Shown piece after piece: positions 23,687 through 36,619 of a stretch of 64,000 nt of DNA (its first letter is position 1; each line of letters starts with the position of its first letter). The position numbers and the translations under genes were made by a program. The DNA lies in the NCBI GenBank assembly GCA_024449915.1, contig JAMZAV010001043.1, forward strand, positions 207,741 through 271,740, written 5' to 3'. The notes beneath the pieces were generated by a model. It worked only from the letters and a program-made list of their open reading frames with translations, was not told where the DNA came from and did no database searches. Source of the stretch: Sweltsa coloradensis (taxonomy: Eukaryota > Arthropoda > Insecta > Plecoptera > Chloroperlidae).

Positions 23687-24141
23687 TGGCATACGAGAGT
23701 GGGTTCAAAACCCGCATACTGTATGAGATTTTGGTAATCGTCCTTCATAGACATGTATTACCACTCATCGTCTCGAATAGCTGACGTTATAGGAGAGTTG
23801 CGTTGGCGTTTTAAGCAAATTGCAGGTCGCCCGGCTGACTGTAGTTGTTTGAAATTTTTAACTGTAACGATTTAAAAAAATTGTTTTCAAATTATGTTTT
23901 CAAATTGTTTTTCACGATTTTCGATTTTGTTAAGGTCCAAAATAATTGACTATATTCTTGATTTGTTTTAAATTTGAAGATCTATGATTGAAGGGTTTGT
24001 CTATAGTTATGTATGCTTTACTGACAACTGTGTGTGCAAAGTTCTATATACTTCGGATCTTCTTGGCCGAACGAATAGCTAATTGCCAACTGACAAAATG
24101 TGTGCAACACAAATCATCATCATCATTGTGTGAATTTATAA

Positions 24142-24579
24142 CTAAAAGCTTCGCAAACGCTTTTTCAGGCGCGTTGTTGGATGAGCGTAATGTTTTTTAA
24201 GCGAAAAAAAGCGTAAAATTGCGATTTTTATCATTTTTTGATAACGCTCAAATTTCACACGAATATATTAATAAATATAATAAGGACCTGTGAAAAAATC
24301 ATTACAATCGGATAAAGCATGTAGGTGTTATAAGCCGAAGAAATTTTTTTAAAATCGAAACAATCGTTAAAATTGCGATTTTAATGAGAAATAATTTTAT
24401 GATTGCGCTCAAAAACGTGACAGATCTAAGTTCAGAGATTTCGAAGACCTCCAGAAAATTTCAACGCAATTGGAGTATCGGTTTAGCCGGAGTCTTGTTA
24501 ACAAACAGACAAAAAAAACATTCCGGATTTTTTTCTCCAGTGTAGTGAAATGGAATCTTCGCTCGCTACGCTCATCCAA
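24142..24579 (-). mobile_element. HINE/Helitron-like element, family A, copy A5
   Basis: Duplicate of A4. It keeps GCTTCGCAAACGC, GTTGGATGAGCG and, at the right end, GCTCGCTACGCTCATCCAA. It was not an independent insertion, since the flanks match those of A4. Confidence 0.7.
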
Positions 24580-25705
24580 TTAATTATGGAAAAGACGATA
24601 ACCAGCTTTATTTCTTCAAATTCAAATTCACAAACAAAATGTATTTGATACTGTTGAATATAAATAAATGTGCACAAGAAAATCAAGTCAATAATATCAA
24701 TGGATTGGTAGATGAGGATAGGTACTTCACAAAAGCACTTCCAGCGAGGGAAGTAGGAGTAGGACACTTAGCCCCCTGCTAGCGTCCATGAGTGTGAGAC
24801 AGTGTTGTGCCGGCGTGTGGCCCCACATGAGGGCTTGGGCTCCCTCCAGTGTGGGAAGATACGTGATGTGATCACCCTTCCTTCATAGTAAGGTGATACT
24901 GTGATGGGACAGCTGCAATACTTTGATTACGCCCGAACAAGATAAGTCGACATGCTGGTTGCATGGAGGGGGTTAATATTATGATTCGAGTGGGTGGTGA
25001 TAATAGTATGTTCATTGGCGTAACGACTTTGGATGTTTTATGACATTGTATAATGATGATTGTTGTTGTATCTTATTACTCCATTTTCCCAGAGATATGT
25101 TTAATTGTTGTTGATCCCTATTTTGCATCTTCAGGTTTGTAATGGTATGAGTACAGAAAAAGTTAAAGAATGGTTTGTAATGTATCGCCATTCTCATAGG
25201 CGTACATACATACAAGGCCCTAATATAATTTAAAATTTCTAATCGCATAATGACCTTACTGTTAACCAAAATACAATTTCAGATGAGGAATTCCTACATA
25301 TTTTATTGATACTAACGATAAATACAATAATTGGAATTTCAATTATATGTCGAAAAAAAGCATAACGTACTGCTTATAATATTATTATGACGATGAAAAA
25401 CAATGTGGTCAACAGAAGTTTGATTTAAACAGAGACATCAGATGGTTTGTGTTTTAATTGAGCAGATGGCTAATTATGACTGACATTTTTAAATGAATAA
25501 TATTCGGTAACGCGACCTCGCGACATAACCAGAGCTTCATGGTAATCGGGGAGAGAGATGGAGAAGAATAATGAACTAGATAATTGTATATAGTATTGTT
25601 TTAATATCCAATGTTTCGCAAACTTCCACTCTACAATGGCAATCTGGGAAGTATATATCCGTCAGATTAAAAGCGTAATATTACAATGTGCGTATCAATG
25701 TGAAA

Positions 25706-26337
25706 TTAAAGGAGCTATTAACCCAAAAAATTATTTTTTTAACGCATAACCTATAGCACAATACCACACTAAATGACCGTTTAAAAATTATATCTTGTAA
25801 CTGTGATTTTATATCAATTTTTTGATCCGGAAAATAGCGAAAATTGGCGTTTTGAGAAATTTCTTAAATCGGCTTTAACCTGCATCTTTTTTGTTCCACA
25901 TAGATACAAGACAATCATACCAATCTAAAATTGCCCTTTGTAACATCGTGTCTTGAAACTGAGCACAAATATACTCTCAAACACGCAAAAATATGCATTC
26001 CAAAATCACACCCCTTCTTGGTAATCTGCAAATTTTGACTGAACCACTTGCCCAAATTACAAACAAAATATAGAGGATTTACAGAAACGGCTGTAGAATA
26101 TGTCAATGATGGCCAATATTTTTTTGAGCAAAACCCTCCAAGGGAATAAAGATCGTGCCCATGTTATTTCTTATGGGAGATTTTCGCAGATGGGACCTAG
26201 CTCGAAAAATACCAAGTTTGACAATTTTTTGGGGGTCGATGGTGGGCCCAATAATTTTTCTGTTGATTTCTAAATTCATAACTAGCTAGCCTTAATGAAA
26301 TATATTTTTTGAGTTCAGCGGGTGAATACCCCTTTAA
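25706..26337. mobile_element. TIR DNA element (duplication copy 2)
   Basis: Counterpart of 22389-23035, with the same TTAAAGGAGCTATTAACCC left end and a right end at ACCCCTTTAA. Confidence 0.5.
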
Positions 26338-26738
26338 GTAAGGCGATATATTGGAGTGATGAAACGAATATTTTTATGATGTGTTTAAATTTGTATATAG
26401 CATAATTTTAAGCAAGTACGTTGGGAAGGTAAGGCAAGGTGTGGCAAAATATAATGTAAAGCATTGAAGGGAAGTAAATGCACACTCATTGTATATACTT
26501 TTCATCAATAACTTTATAACGGTATAAGGATGGCGGCAAAACAAATCTAACCAGATTTCACATGTTGTCCGATGATAAACCAAACAATCTTTACTTCAAA
26601 GTGTTTCAAACTATACATAATTTATCGTGTGCCTAAATGTTATTAACAAATTCAGTGCTAAATGCAGACGTTAATTCCTTTTCAATCCGTGAAAATTGGT
26701 ACCAATCCAAGATAAATCCAAAATTGATTCTCACTATT

Positions 26739-28094
26739 CAAAAACAAGTTCCGAAAAATCATGCTATACAATTTCGCACGTTGCGTGTGACATTGTTGTA
26801 GAACAGAGAGGCAAATCGTCGGGCACATCGACCGAATCACCCATATCAATTCTGTATTTTTTCGAATATTATCGACGAACAATAACGGACAATAATATTG
26901 TTCGTTAAAAATGCATAGATGGGTATGATTCCACTTATATTCATGGCTACCCTTTTCGTGCAGATTGAGTATAGTAAATGTAAGCAAACTAAATTATACT
27001 GATTTATCTTGTAAACATCAACATTTCGTGGCCAAAATGGCCCACACTGTCAAGGCTACTTACTCGGTCAACCCGAAAAAAAAAATAGTCATGAATATGA
27101 ATAATATGAATATGATATAAATCTACATTATTGTACTTAGTTATAGCTTCAGGCGCGTAGTTGGAGAAGCGTAATCTGGGTGGCAGCTGGGGTCTGGGGC
27201 AAAGCCCCAACCGCCAGAGGCCCTTTCACCAAAGTTGAAAAAAGTCACCATACTACAGTTATTTCGTCATGTCGGACTCTGTAAACGATGTTTTACAGCA
27301 ACTATCTGCCATCAAAAAACTAAGAAAATTAACGTGAAGTGATCCATTTTAGCAAATTTTAACCTAATTTTTTCATATTCGTTTTACCAAGGTCAGTGTC
27401 GAATTGTTTAAGTGTATGCGCATACTGCGGACATTCTGGGATTGTTATTTAACTCACGTTAGTTTTGCCCCCCCTGCCCCCCTGGACCAACCAAGGCCAA
27501 ACAAAGGGGCATTGCCGGCCCTCTGGGCCCCCCGTTCCTACGTCTCTGGATAGCTTACGTGATGGGCTGATGGCAAATTGTTGTCAAAAGTATTAAATAC
27601 CATTGCGGAGAAGCTTACAGAAGTTACAGACCAGAATCTTAGAATGGCTCAGCCTCAACTAGACAAGACTGCATTGCACTGGTAATCAGCGTGAATCAGA
27701 GGAAACCTTATCAAACCGCGAGAGATTATGACTTCATCACCGTATGATTGTGCACACTTCTGTTCTTAGAATATAAGACAGATTGAACTCTGGTGTTTTC
27801 CGGAGCACAGAGGTCCTTAACCTCGGCGGACTATGTGATCACTATCCTTCAGTGTGCTTGTATTATCACGAAGAAGAAATTATGCAAGTGAGATAGAAAT
27901 AGAATGGAATATAATATAGATATCATTTTCTAAGAAAATCGGCACACATCATTTATTTACATATACATAGCCTGCCTACAAACTTACAAAATGCAATAAT
28001 CATGTAAGTAAGCCTACATATTTAAAATAATATTATGTACCCTTACGCGAGTTTCAGAAACCGCGATCAGTTTCTGTATGTTGGTTGGGGAAAC
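26739..28094. other. unannotated region with a hAT-like terminal fragment
   Basis: No gene is seen. At 27183-27219 a GC-rich hairpin (GGTCTGGGGCAAAGCCCC) occurs. The segment near 27510-27549 ends CCCCCGTTCCTACGTCTCTG, close to a reversed hAT terminus (CAGNGNCGTAGGAAC). The other end was not found. Confidence 0.4.
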
Positions 28095-28455
28095 CAGTGG
28101 TGTATGCAGGAATTCATAAAGGGGGTTTCAACGAATTAATTCATAGCTGTACCGAAGGCTAAGTGGGGGAAATCTTCTTCAAGGTCATTTTGGTGAAAAT
28201 CTGTGCGTTTTAAAGCATAACAATGGCCAGAATTTAAATCTACTAAAATCCTGTTTTTAATCCAAAATTTTTTAAAATTTTTTAAAAATCTGTGCGTTTT
28301 AAAGCATCACAATAACCAACTTGGTATCTACTAAAATCCTCTCTAAGTCAGATGGTAATTTTGCCTTAAGTATTGAGATAAAACAGTTATACTAGATACT
28401 TTTTATTGAAAATGAGAGGGTTATTCCCCCTCCCCCTTGGATGGATACGCCACTG
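28095..28455. mobile_element. hAT-like short element (361 bp)
   Basis: The left end CAGTGGTGTATGCA and the right end TGGATACGCCACTG form imperfect TIRs of the hAT CAGTGGCGTA type. Inside, two direct repeats contain CTGTGCGTTTTAAAGCAT and CTACTAAAATCCT. Flanking sequences do not give a convincing 8-bp duplication. Confidence 0.55.
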
Positions 28456-28548
28456 GAGGGAAGGGAACGAACAATACTAAACAAAAAATGTACATAAGAT
28501 TCATTCAGACATTGGGATAGATTACTTAATAAATAAAAATAAATTAAC

Positions 28549-28640
28549 TCGTGTAAAAAACTTTTAATTTGGATTGCTGGGGGTGGGTATCGAACCGTGA
28601 CCTCCTGAATACGTTATGCACGAGCTTGGAACAAAAACAT
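28549..28640 (-). repeat. tRNA-like SINE fragment, family H
   Basis: AAAAAACTTTTAATTTGGATTG, then GGTGGGTATCGAACC (reversed B box), then GTGACCTCC. The same layout occurs at 13695-13800 and 53158-53265. Confidence 0.5.
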
Positions 28641-28846
28641 GTTATAACATGACTGTAATATTGTTTTTAGTTAATACAGTACTTTCATGACAAGTCTACT
28701 AATAGGCATTGTAAACATAAGAGCGTAATAATGTTTGGTTACCTTTGACCTGTTTGCCCCGTATGACGTTGTGACTTTTGCACGTTGCCCTGAAACCAGA
28801 GCTATCAGACAACAATGTAAGAAAGTAATTAAGAGAGTCTAGGATA

Positions 28847-29127
28847 TGCGTTTTAGGCAAATTGTGGAAATATAGGGCTTTTCAGTAAACATTTCTAACA
28901 TTTGTTTTGAAATAATTTATTAATTTAAAAAGTCCAAAATTGACTATATTTGTGGATTTTTTCTGGATGATGAAGAATTTTTTTGGAAATCTATGGCTGT
29001 ATAGCTGTCCATGTATACTTTATTTTCCAACTTTACAAAGTTTCATATACGTCGAATGCTTCTTGGTCCTTGGCCGCGAGCGAACAGCTATTTGCTAACT
29101 GCCAAATGTGTCCTATTCCAAGCGTCA
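28847..29127. mobile_element. family E TIR element, copy E2
   Basis: It starts GCGTTTTAGGCAAATTG and ends CAGCTATTTGCTAACTGCC, with an internal AAAGTCCAAAATTGACTATA. It is about 280 bp and matches the copy in the ZNF511 intron. Confidence 0.55.
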
Positions 29128-29398
29128 AGCTCCTCCCTTATCTATAACTATTCACTCAACACACCGACACAACGAAACTTAGAAAACAGCACCATTTATA
29201 TCGTTTATGTGACGGCAACGTTATGATTGATTTAATGAAATTGAAATGTTAGTGGCTAAATATTATTTGCATGACCACTGAAATCTCAGTCTGCTATCTC
29301 ATGAAAAAAATAAAAGCTTGTATAATGATACTTTTCAGTTTTCACTTCAAACTAATATTTCCGTAAATTTTTAGGTATCAACTCGTCCTTATAGTCAT

Positions 29399-29470
29399 GA
29401 GGCGTAAGCTTGTATAACAAATTGCCCAAAATCCCATTCTTACGAGTTACGTCTATACCTTTACGCCTTA
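29399..29470. mobile_element. family G short TIR element, deleted copy
   Basis: GAGGCGTAAG and CTTTACGCCTT flank a 72-bp piece containing CAAATTGCCCAAAATCC and CATTCTTACGA. Both inner words recur in the larger copy at 43624-43851. Confidence 0.5.
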
Positions 29471-29665
29471 GAATTTAGAACTATAGTTGAGAATTATGCT
29501 AAAGGCTATTCGACCGCGTTTTTCTATTTTCCAAAATATGCCAGGTCACCAGGTCAAAATATAGTGAATGACTTTGAAACCTGGCTCTATTGGAAAATCA
29601 AAACTATTTTTTTCCAATTTTTCTGATCGGGCACACGGCAAATATCGCCTCTTCAAAATAATTTA

Positions 29666-29966
29666 AAACTTCAATTCGCCCAAACACTATTCAACGTAGA
29701 TAGTTATGTTTTTGTGACATTAATTTTCAACTGGTTTTCTAGAATAAGAGGCTGACTGAGAGAAAAATGATATATTTTTATAATTGTCTTTCCTGCGATT
29801 TTTTTCTTTTAGCGGTATTTTGTACCGATTTGTACCGCCAAACGAAAAATTTTGCAGAAAAAACAATTGTCAAAAAACTTTTTTCATATAAAAAACCAGT
29901 TGAAAATTAATGTCACAAAAACACAACTACCTACGTTGAATGGTGTGCTTGGGCGAATTGAAGTTT
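29666..29966. mobile_element. foldback MITE with about 75-bp arms
   Basis: The left arm reads AAACTTCAATTCGCCCAAAC through GACATTAATTTTCAACTGG. The right arm reads CCAGTTGAAAATTAATGTC through GGGCGAATTGAAGTTT. Arms pair nearly perfectly, and pairing may extend about 10 bp further out through A/T-rich bases. The centre contains two TTGTACCG words and has no coding sequence. Confidence 0.75.
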
Positions 29967-30289
29967 GAATTTTTTTTGTGACACACAATATACGTGATCA
30001 GTGTTGCTATAGGAAATAGCAGATAGCAAAGCGGAAGTGTCGTCCTATCCTCTTGTTTCCGGTCCAATGATTCGCTCGGCCGGAAGTGGCCAAATGTCAA
30101 ATGAGATCATAATAATATAAACGGGTACAATCATTAGCACGTTTTCAAAGGCTATTTTTCGTTGGGACACCTACATCAGCAAATATAGTTCGTAATGTAT
30201 TGGTCGATCAGACACGAAACTGGAATATGTTGCAAGAAATCTCTTAACAAACTGAAAATATGTTGTGATAAATAAATATTTGCCGGGCT

Positions 30290-30370
30290 GAAAAGTCTGC
30301 TCCAGCCGGGAATCGAACTCATGTTGACCGAGCGCTTTACATATGTATCAAGAGTTATTATATGTAGGCC
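30290..30370 (-). repeat. tRNA-like SINE fragment
   Basis: CCAGCCGGGAATCGAACTC (reversed B box) followed by GACCGAGCGCTTTACATA. This suggests the 3' half of a tRNA-derived SINE head. Confidence 0.35.
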
Positions 30371-32365
30371 TACGTCAGAAGGAATTGAGGATAAGGCTCT
30401 GACAAAGCACAATATTTCTTAAAATTAAAAAGTAAGTCTTCACACTTTGGCGGGGCCAGCCTTCCGGAAACTTCAATTTGTTTTGTACTTAGCACCTCAA
30501 TCGTTAATAAGTGTAAAACAATAACGCTAAACTTGGTTCCCTACCTGGTGACTCCCGTTAGTCCCGTACCCATTCTTTTTGACATTTTTGTTTTACATTA
30601 TTTAACTTCTATCCATTTTTGTTATAAGAAAACTGTTTGACAGGGGAAGACATCCAAATGTACACAAAATAATGAAATTTTTAATAACATAATATTCAAG
30701 TTGTATAGTAAAAATATGACGTTATATTGAAATGAATTAAAATGCTACAAATATAAATTAAGAGACAACTTGAAAGGAAAATCGAATAATACAACAATGA
30801 AATTCGTATAGATGTACGCAATACTATTTGGATTATGGGTTTTGTACAAATTTTTTATGTAAGGCTAATTCTGTTTGTGGAAGTCAAGGGAAGAGTGGGT
30901 TGGGGAGACTAAAGTTATAATAAACTATCACCATCAGCTGTTGCGCGATGGTGTCAAGATATTGTGTGGTTCGAAGTGGAAGCCTCATACTCACACACAC
31001 ATGGCCACACCGCGAGTGACACACACTGACGGCCTTTACCTCGTCACGGACCCATCTCGAAAATTACAGGAGACAATTTTATAATCACATGCTTAAAATT
31101 ACAAAAGCTTTACATGACAATAGCCTTCAGAACTTCCTGATGAAATGGCGCAATTATTCCAGTCTTATGGTAGTGGGTGTTCCGTGTAAACTTGAAATGC
31201 AAATGTTGAGGAAAACCGCAGGAATTTCGTATGAGGTAGACCGGCTGTCGACGTCGTTTGGTTACAAATCGTTTTCTGACGAAAGAAAACATCCGAATAT
31301 GTAATTGATGCCATGAGGGTCGAGGAACAATAGTTTATGTTTCTGTACCAAAATAATATCATTTTATTTTTTATATTGACAATTTTACAATAATTAGTAC
31401 TTGCTGCGATTTATTTATTCGTCTCGACGTACAAAGGAGGCTGTCGTACCCTACTCGAAGCACAGATGACAGGTTGTGGTCGTAGTGTTTGAGATCATAT
31501 CGTAATATTTTTTTACTAATAGAATTCTTAGGTCTACCGAAAAAACAAGTGTCCAAAACGCAAGTACCCGCGGCCATCTTTTGAACAAATAATAATTATG
31601 CATGTTATAGCACCTTGGAAATAGTATTTTTTACAATTAAAAAAAAGTTTTCATGCAGTATTGTGTGATTACACAAAAATAGAAAAAGGCAATAAAACCA
31701 AACTGTACAATGTATATCCGCAAACGACATTATATTGAATTGAATAGAATGATAACCCCCAAAAAATCATTTCTCTACAAATTTCGCTTCCGGAGTCGTC
31801 GCTTCAATCGACACTCATTGTTGAAAACGCATACAAATTTTATAATTCCTGAGATTCTTAGAACAGTTAGGTTTAATAATTATAATCCATAATTGGACTC
31901 GGCATGTTCTTTTAGTAAATTATTATATTAAATTAATGGAAAAGCAATATTTCGGGTACTTTCAGTACCCTTCAAAAGGCAACAAACCAAACAAAACATA
32001 AAACTCCGTCTTATACATACAAATTATTGTTGGTTGTGTATTCTGCCGAATAAGATAGATAGTAAACAGTGTTCAGCTTGGCAATGTGAAACGGTCCCAC
32101 GGCCCTCACACAAGTCACTGGCTCTCCCCTACTTGTAGCATATGTCACTTGATGGGGGTCGCGCGCGCGGAGTATTACGCCACCTATGCGGGCAGACTGG
32201 GGGATGGGAAGGATTATAATATGTAATTGTTGCACACTTAACACCGTTGCACGCAGTTTATAAACACGCGCGCGGTAGATGTGGGTAAATGCAGGGCGTT
32301 CACTAGTGTAGAACGCACTGGTGGAGAGGAGGTTCTAAACAAGGGGTCGTGGAAGACGGACTTGT
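30371..32365. other. no gene seen
   Basis: Several small ORFs near 30875-31577 overlap on both strands and show no domain. Nothing is supported. Confidence 0.45.
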
Positions 32366-32545
32366 GAGATTTCAGATTTTCAGATTCAGATGTGCTTTTA
32401 TTCTCAAAAAAATACATGTTACATTTATAATAAGCATGTGATACATATAATTTTGAGAAGCCCACAAAGTCTATGTTGACTTGAGTGTGGGCCATTATCT
32501 CTAAAATGGAATATTTTGGTAACAAGATGACGGGGTATGTACATG
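32366..32545 (-). repeat. LINE-like 3' UTR fragment
   Basis: Read on the minus strand the segment ends AATAAAAGCACATCTGAATC and then TGAAAATCTGAAATC. This looks like a poly(A)-signal-like word followed by a short tandem tail, as in CR1/L2-type LINEs. No coding part remains. Confidence 0.4.
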
Positions 32546-35127
32546 AGACATTAGTACATCCATTATAGGCAGCTATAGACTACATTATAAATATAAAATA
32601 TAATATAAAAATATAAGATATGTATTTTTAACAAATATGTTGTAGGAACTTACACCATAATGATAAAGTTTACACTTATTACGTTTATAGGCCTATCCAT
32701 AGATATCTTAACACCTATAGTAGGCTGGGCCTATCATACTTTGTACCGGTATATATAATGTAGACTGGAGAGTAGGCTACACTCTGAGTATAACAGATAC
32801 ATAAGATAATAAAATGTAATATATTATAGGCCCACGGTAATAAGTATGATACATAAAAATAAAGAAATATAATCATCTAAATAATAGGGTAATGTGCTAT
32901 GGGACTAGCTCTAGGACTCTAGGAGGTTGCCATCAGTACAAGCATGGATGTGTATCGGGAGTATAGCCAAGAGAGGGAGCGAAGCTACTTAATCAACGGA
33001 TCGTAGAAGAATAATACAAAATACATATCTTCATAACTTTCAAATCACGTTGTTGGTGGCGGTGCCGAGTACAGGGATACTTAAACTTTCTTGACACTAG
33101 CCTCCCCCCCCCCCACCGATAGTCTTATGCAATCATTGTTGAAAGACAGTGTTTAAAAACGCACGCCAATCGGAGGTCATGATCGATTTGTATTACGAGA
33201 CGTGACACACGCACAGACGGAAGGACAGAAAGGTGATGCATAAAGGGGACGAGCATCGCTCTCAAAACAAATCACAATAATTCAGACGAAAACCCAGTCA
33301 ATTATACATGTTGGAAGTATTTAATCCAATTCAAATACCACCATTTCAAAATTATAAGAATGTTGACCAAAAGTTTTAACTTAAATTTTCGTAATTTGGA
33401 AGTCATTAGGTGGATCATCCCTGTCATCCTTCAGATGTCAATGAAGTATCCGGCTTGCGTAATCGGGTTATGCCATAGAATACAAAATACTGAATATACG
33501 AATTCACATTTTAAAATAATATGTTGGTTCTAGATTCACCATGTTTTATTGATAATTGAAACTGATTTTTAAGGGTTCAACTCATCCCATCCTCCCAACA
33601 TTGTGATTTCAAAATCGACAATCATTGTTTTAATTGTGCATTTGATTAGTTTTATGATTTATGAACATTCAATATTAAAATTAAGTCATTATTTTTAGTC
33701 CTACCCCTACAAATTATAGGGTTTCCTCAAAAGTATTCTCTGGCTTTTAAAATAAAATAGTGTGGCAGTGAAACATCTGTTCTCAACTCATTCAAACGAT
33801 ATTGATTGCTGATTGCAATCACTTTTAACAACAACACAGCAGCAATCAGTTATGTTGACGATATGAAAAGGTGCCGGTCTTTTAAATTACATTGCAACTT
33901 GTATAGAAATAAGTCAAATAACATATAAAGGACTCCCGAGTTTCCAGTACTTTTTATACTCTGAACGTACTATAAACTTGCCCGCTTCTCTACAAAGTAA
34001 CCAACTGACATCCCTTATTAGATGACAATGAGTTAGTTAATGTTGAGTGGTGCGGTATGGGGGGGGGGGCATCATGGCTTTCCCCCTTCCAACGCTCGCT
34101 CGCTCTAAATCAAGCGCGGTTGAAAACCATTACCCAATTTATTAATTCATCTCGATAAAGGCAATGAAAAGATTACCATATAGCTCTGTAGAGTGTAGAC
34201 GTGGTTAGGCCTAAATCACGAGACGTCAGTGCAAATTGTAATTGTAATACCACTACTTGGCTGCGGTTGGGGCAAGGTTGAGTTGGGACCAAGGGATTGA
34301 GACTGTGATAGTGACAGCTCTAATCACACAATCACAGCTGAGATTAGGCCTGTTCTTGATGGACGTAGGCCTAACCTCACTGACCACTCTCACACGTAGC
34401 GCAGCGCTAGTGTGCGAGGCTAGATGGGAGGGGAGGTCGCAACGTCGATTCCGGTCACAGTCCATCTTGTCCATAACCACAGTTTAGTTAGTTTTATTGT
34501 GGTTTATCTGTCCAATGATAATGTGACATGTCGGCCAGTGTAGGATGCCTCGTATATGAAGAATAAACATAAAAAAAAAACAAATAAAATAACAATTTTT
34601 TCAATAGATTGAAAAATATAGAAATAAATAGCCTAAGGCGAGCGCTGATGTTAATTATTTGAAGCTGCAAATTACCAACGCACGTTACAACTAACAACAG
34701 ATGAATACCATTGTGCTACATTGCATTGTTTTGTTAAATTAATGTTTTGGAAGACCGTACCGGTACCTATTTTATACCCAATGATGTTTATAAGGCTTAT
34801 TGATATCCCTACTACACTATGATTTTTGATTCAAACGCACGGGTACCCGGTAGGGACTAGGGAGTGCCCAAATAGAGGGCAAATTTTAAACTTGTAATTC
34901 AAGGTTTTTACAGCATAAAATTCCTTGGTGGAGGTGCCGAGTACATAGAAATTTCATTTTCGATAAGGTTAGCCGCGCCCTTTGGCCGCCAGGGTTACAT
35001 CACAGATAATAGAGTAGTGTACTCTGTTATCTGTGGTTACATACTACATCATTATGTAAGGGGAATCCCTAACCTAAATATGATTTCTAAATAATGTAGT
35101 CAAGACGTCTGAAACTAAGTAAAATAA
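32546..35127. other. no gene seen
   Basis: It contains a C-run near 33103, a G-run near 34060 and a hairpin at 35001-35035. Small ORFs on both strands at 34253-34487 look like shadows of one another. Confidence 0.45.
35001..35035. repeat. imperfect 14-bp hairpin
   Basis: CACAGATAATAGAGT pairs with ACTCTGTTATCTGTG (one mismatch) around a short loop. It is similar in size and style to the 13075 hairpin. Confidence 0.6.
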
Positions 35128-35605
35128 GCAGATGATGTTTTTGAAATTTTTTGACGGGACATAACCTCAGAATTGTCCTCCTTTGTAAATCAGTTTTTAA
35201 CTGAATAGGATAGACGTTAAATAAATAAATGAAAAAATCAACAATTTATATTCGAATTACCCCAATCAATCTAGCTAGTTCAAAATTGAATTTTGAGCAG
35301 CGGTTTTTCGTATATTGTTTCTCGTACTGTTTGCCTGTAGTTTCTGGCGTTGAATGATTTATTTCGTCAAACGGTACAAAATTTGAGATTGTACCGGTAG
35401 GCGAAAAAAATCGTGCAACGCAAGATACTGTAGAAAACCATTTTATCCTTTTATTTAGGTTGTAGATAAAGTAGTGTAGAAACAATATACAAAAAACCGC
35501 TGCTCAAAATTCAATTTTGAACTAGCTGGATTGATTCGGCCAATTTGAATATAATTGTTGATTCTGAGGCTATGTCCCGTAAAAAAAATCAAAAACATAA
35601 TCTGC
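35128..35605. mobile_element. foldback MITE with an insertion in its left arm
   Basis: The right arm (from ACAATATACAAAAAACCGC through CTATGTCCCG to AATCTGC) is the reverse complement of the left arm. The left arm is interrupted for about 70 bp near 35177-35240. The interrupting sequence contains CAGTTTTTAACTGAATAGGA, which also occurs near 13493-13513. Confidence 0.7.
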
Positions 35606-36619
35606 TCTTTTATTTATGTTTTAGGCAATCTATGCTGTCATCAGTCATGCAAAATAATAATGTCATATTTGTATTAAAAATAAAATACAAGACCATTTCC
35701 CGCTCACATCTCACGAATCTTATGGCAAATCAGGCAGCTTACGCTACCTAGTTGTGAATGCACGTACTTACGGTGACGATGGTTGATGCTGCTACCTGCG
35801 GTGGATGTGTTGAACTAATGCGCGCGCAAGTTGAAAGTAGCCTTTGGTTTGAGACGAAATAGTTCTAAAATACGTAAAATTATGTTCTAACAGTAATCTC
35901 TTAAAAAATAGTTCCATTTTTAAGAACGACAAAAGTTCCAACAAATTGAACAAAGTGACTGCATACCCACTCACCAACAGTAGAATTAGACTTTGTCAGG
36001 AATGAACATTCAAGTTATGTGACGAAGTGTTGAGTCCACTTTTAGATGAACAACCTTTAAGGGCAAGTTTTCCCCTTTTTAATCCTTGATTTTAGGGTCA
36101 TGCTATTACAGCACTTTTTGCCGTTCTTATCATTATAAAATAACAGCTAAATTCCTGGGTCTACTATATATTTAATTTATGTTGCCATTTGAGTTAGAGC
36201 TGTCAGTGGTATCCTTGCAAGATCTTGAGCGTCCAGCAGTTTTGCAAACCTGTATTACACCTGATTAGGCATTCTATCCAGCCAACATAACATTTAAAAA
36301 ATAATAATAATTGAATAATTCTTTGAACAAATTTTTACTGTTTATTCATAATTTATTAATACAGTAAATTGGTTAAATTATAAATCACCCACTTACCTTC
36401 TTGGCCTATATTGACTAGATAGGTAAGCAAATGAGTATTTTTTGTTCATCGATTAATCCATTAGATTGAATTATAAGTCATTGATAATGATAGACGAGTG
36501 ATCGAGCCATGATTCATTCTGCATTGTACTTGATTGATGTTTAAAGATTTAACAATAAATTAATAACAATATTAACAATATACTAGCTATAGCAAACAAG
36601 CAGCTAGTAATAACATTAT
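35606..36619. other. no gene seen
   Basis: AT-rich, with no recognisable repeat or ORF. Bases 36612-36619 are the left target-site copy (AACATTAT) of the next element. Confidence 0.5.

Larger units (their letters stand above)
23687..26738. repeat. segmental duplication, copy 2
   Basis: Direct repeat of 20353-23436. The offset is about 3335 bp near the left edge and 3302 bp at the right, so copy 2 lost about 30 bp net through small deletions. The 69-codon minus frames at 23072-23281 and 26374-26583 are identical, so the right third is especially well conserved. Confidence 0.92.

Noticed and set aside
30875..31577. Cluster of small ORFs on both strands
   Set aside because: No domain, no splice-site support and mutual overlap.
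34253..34487. Complementary ORFs on both strands
   Set aside because: Similar length on both strands, no motif and no repeat support; most likely chance.
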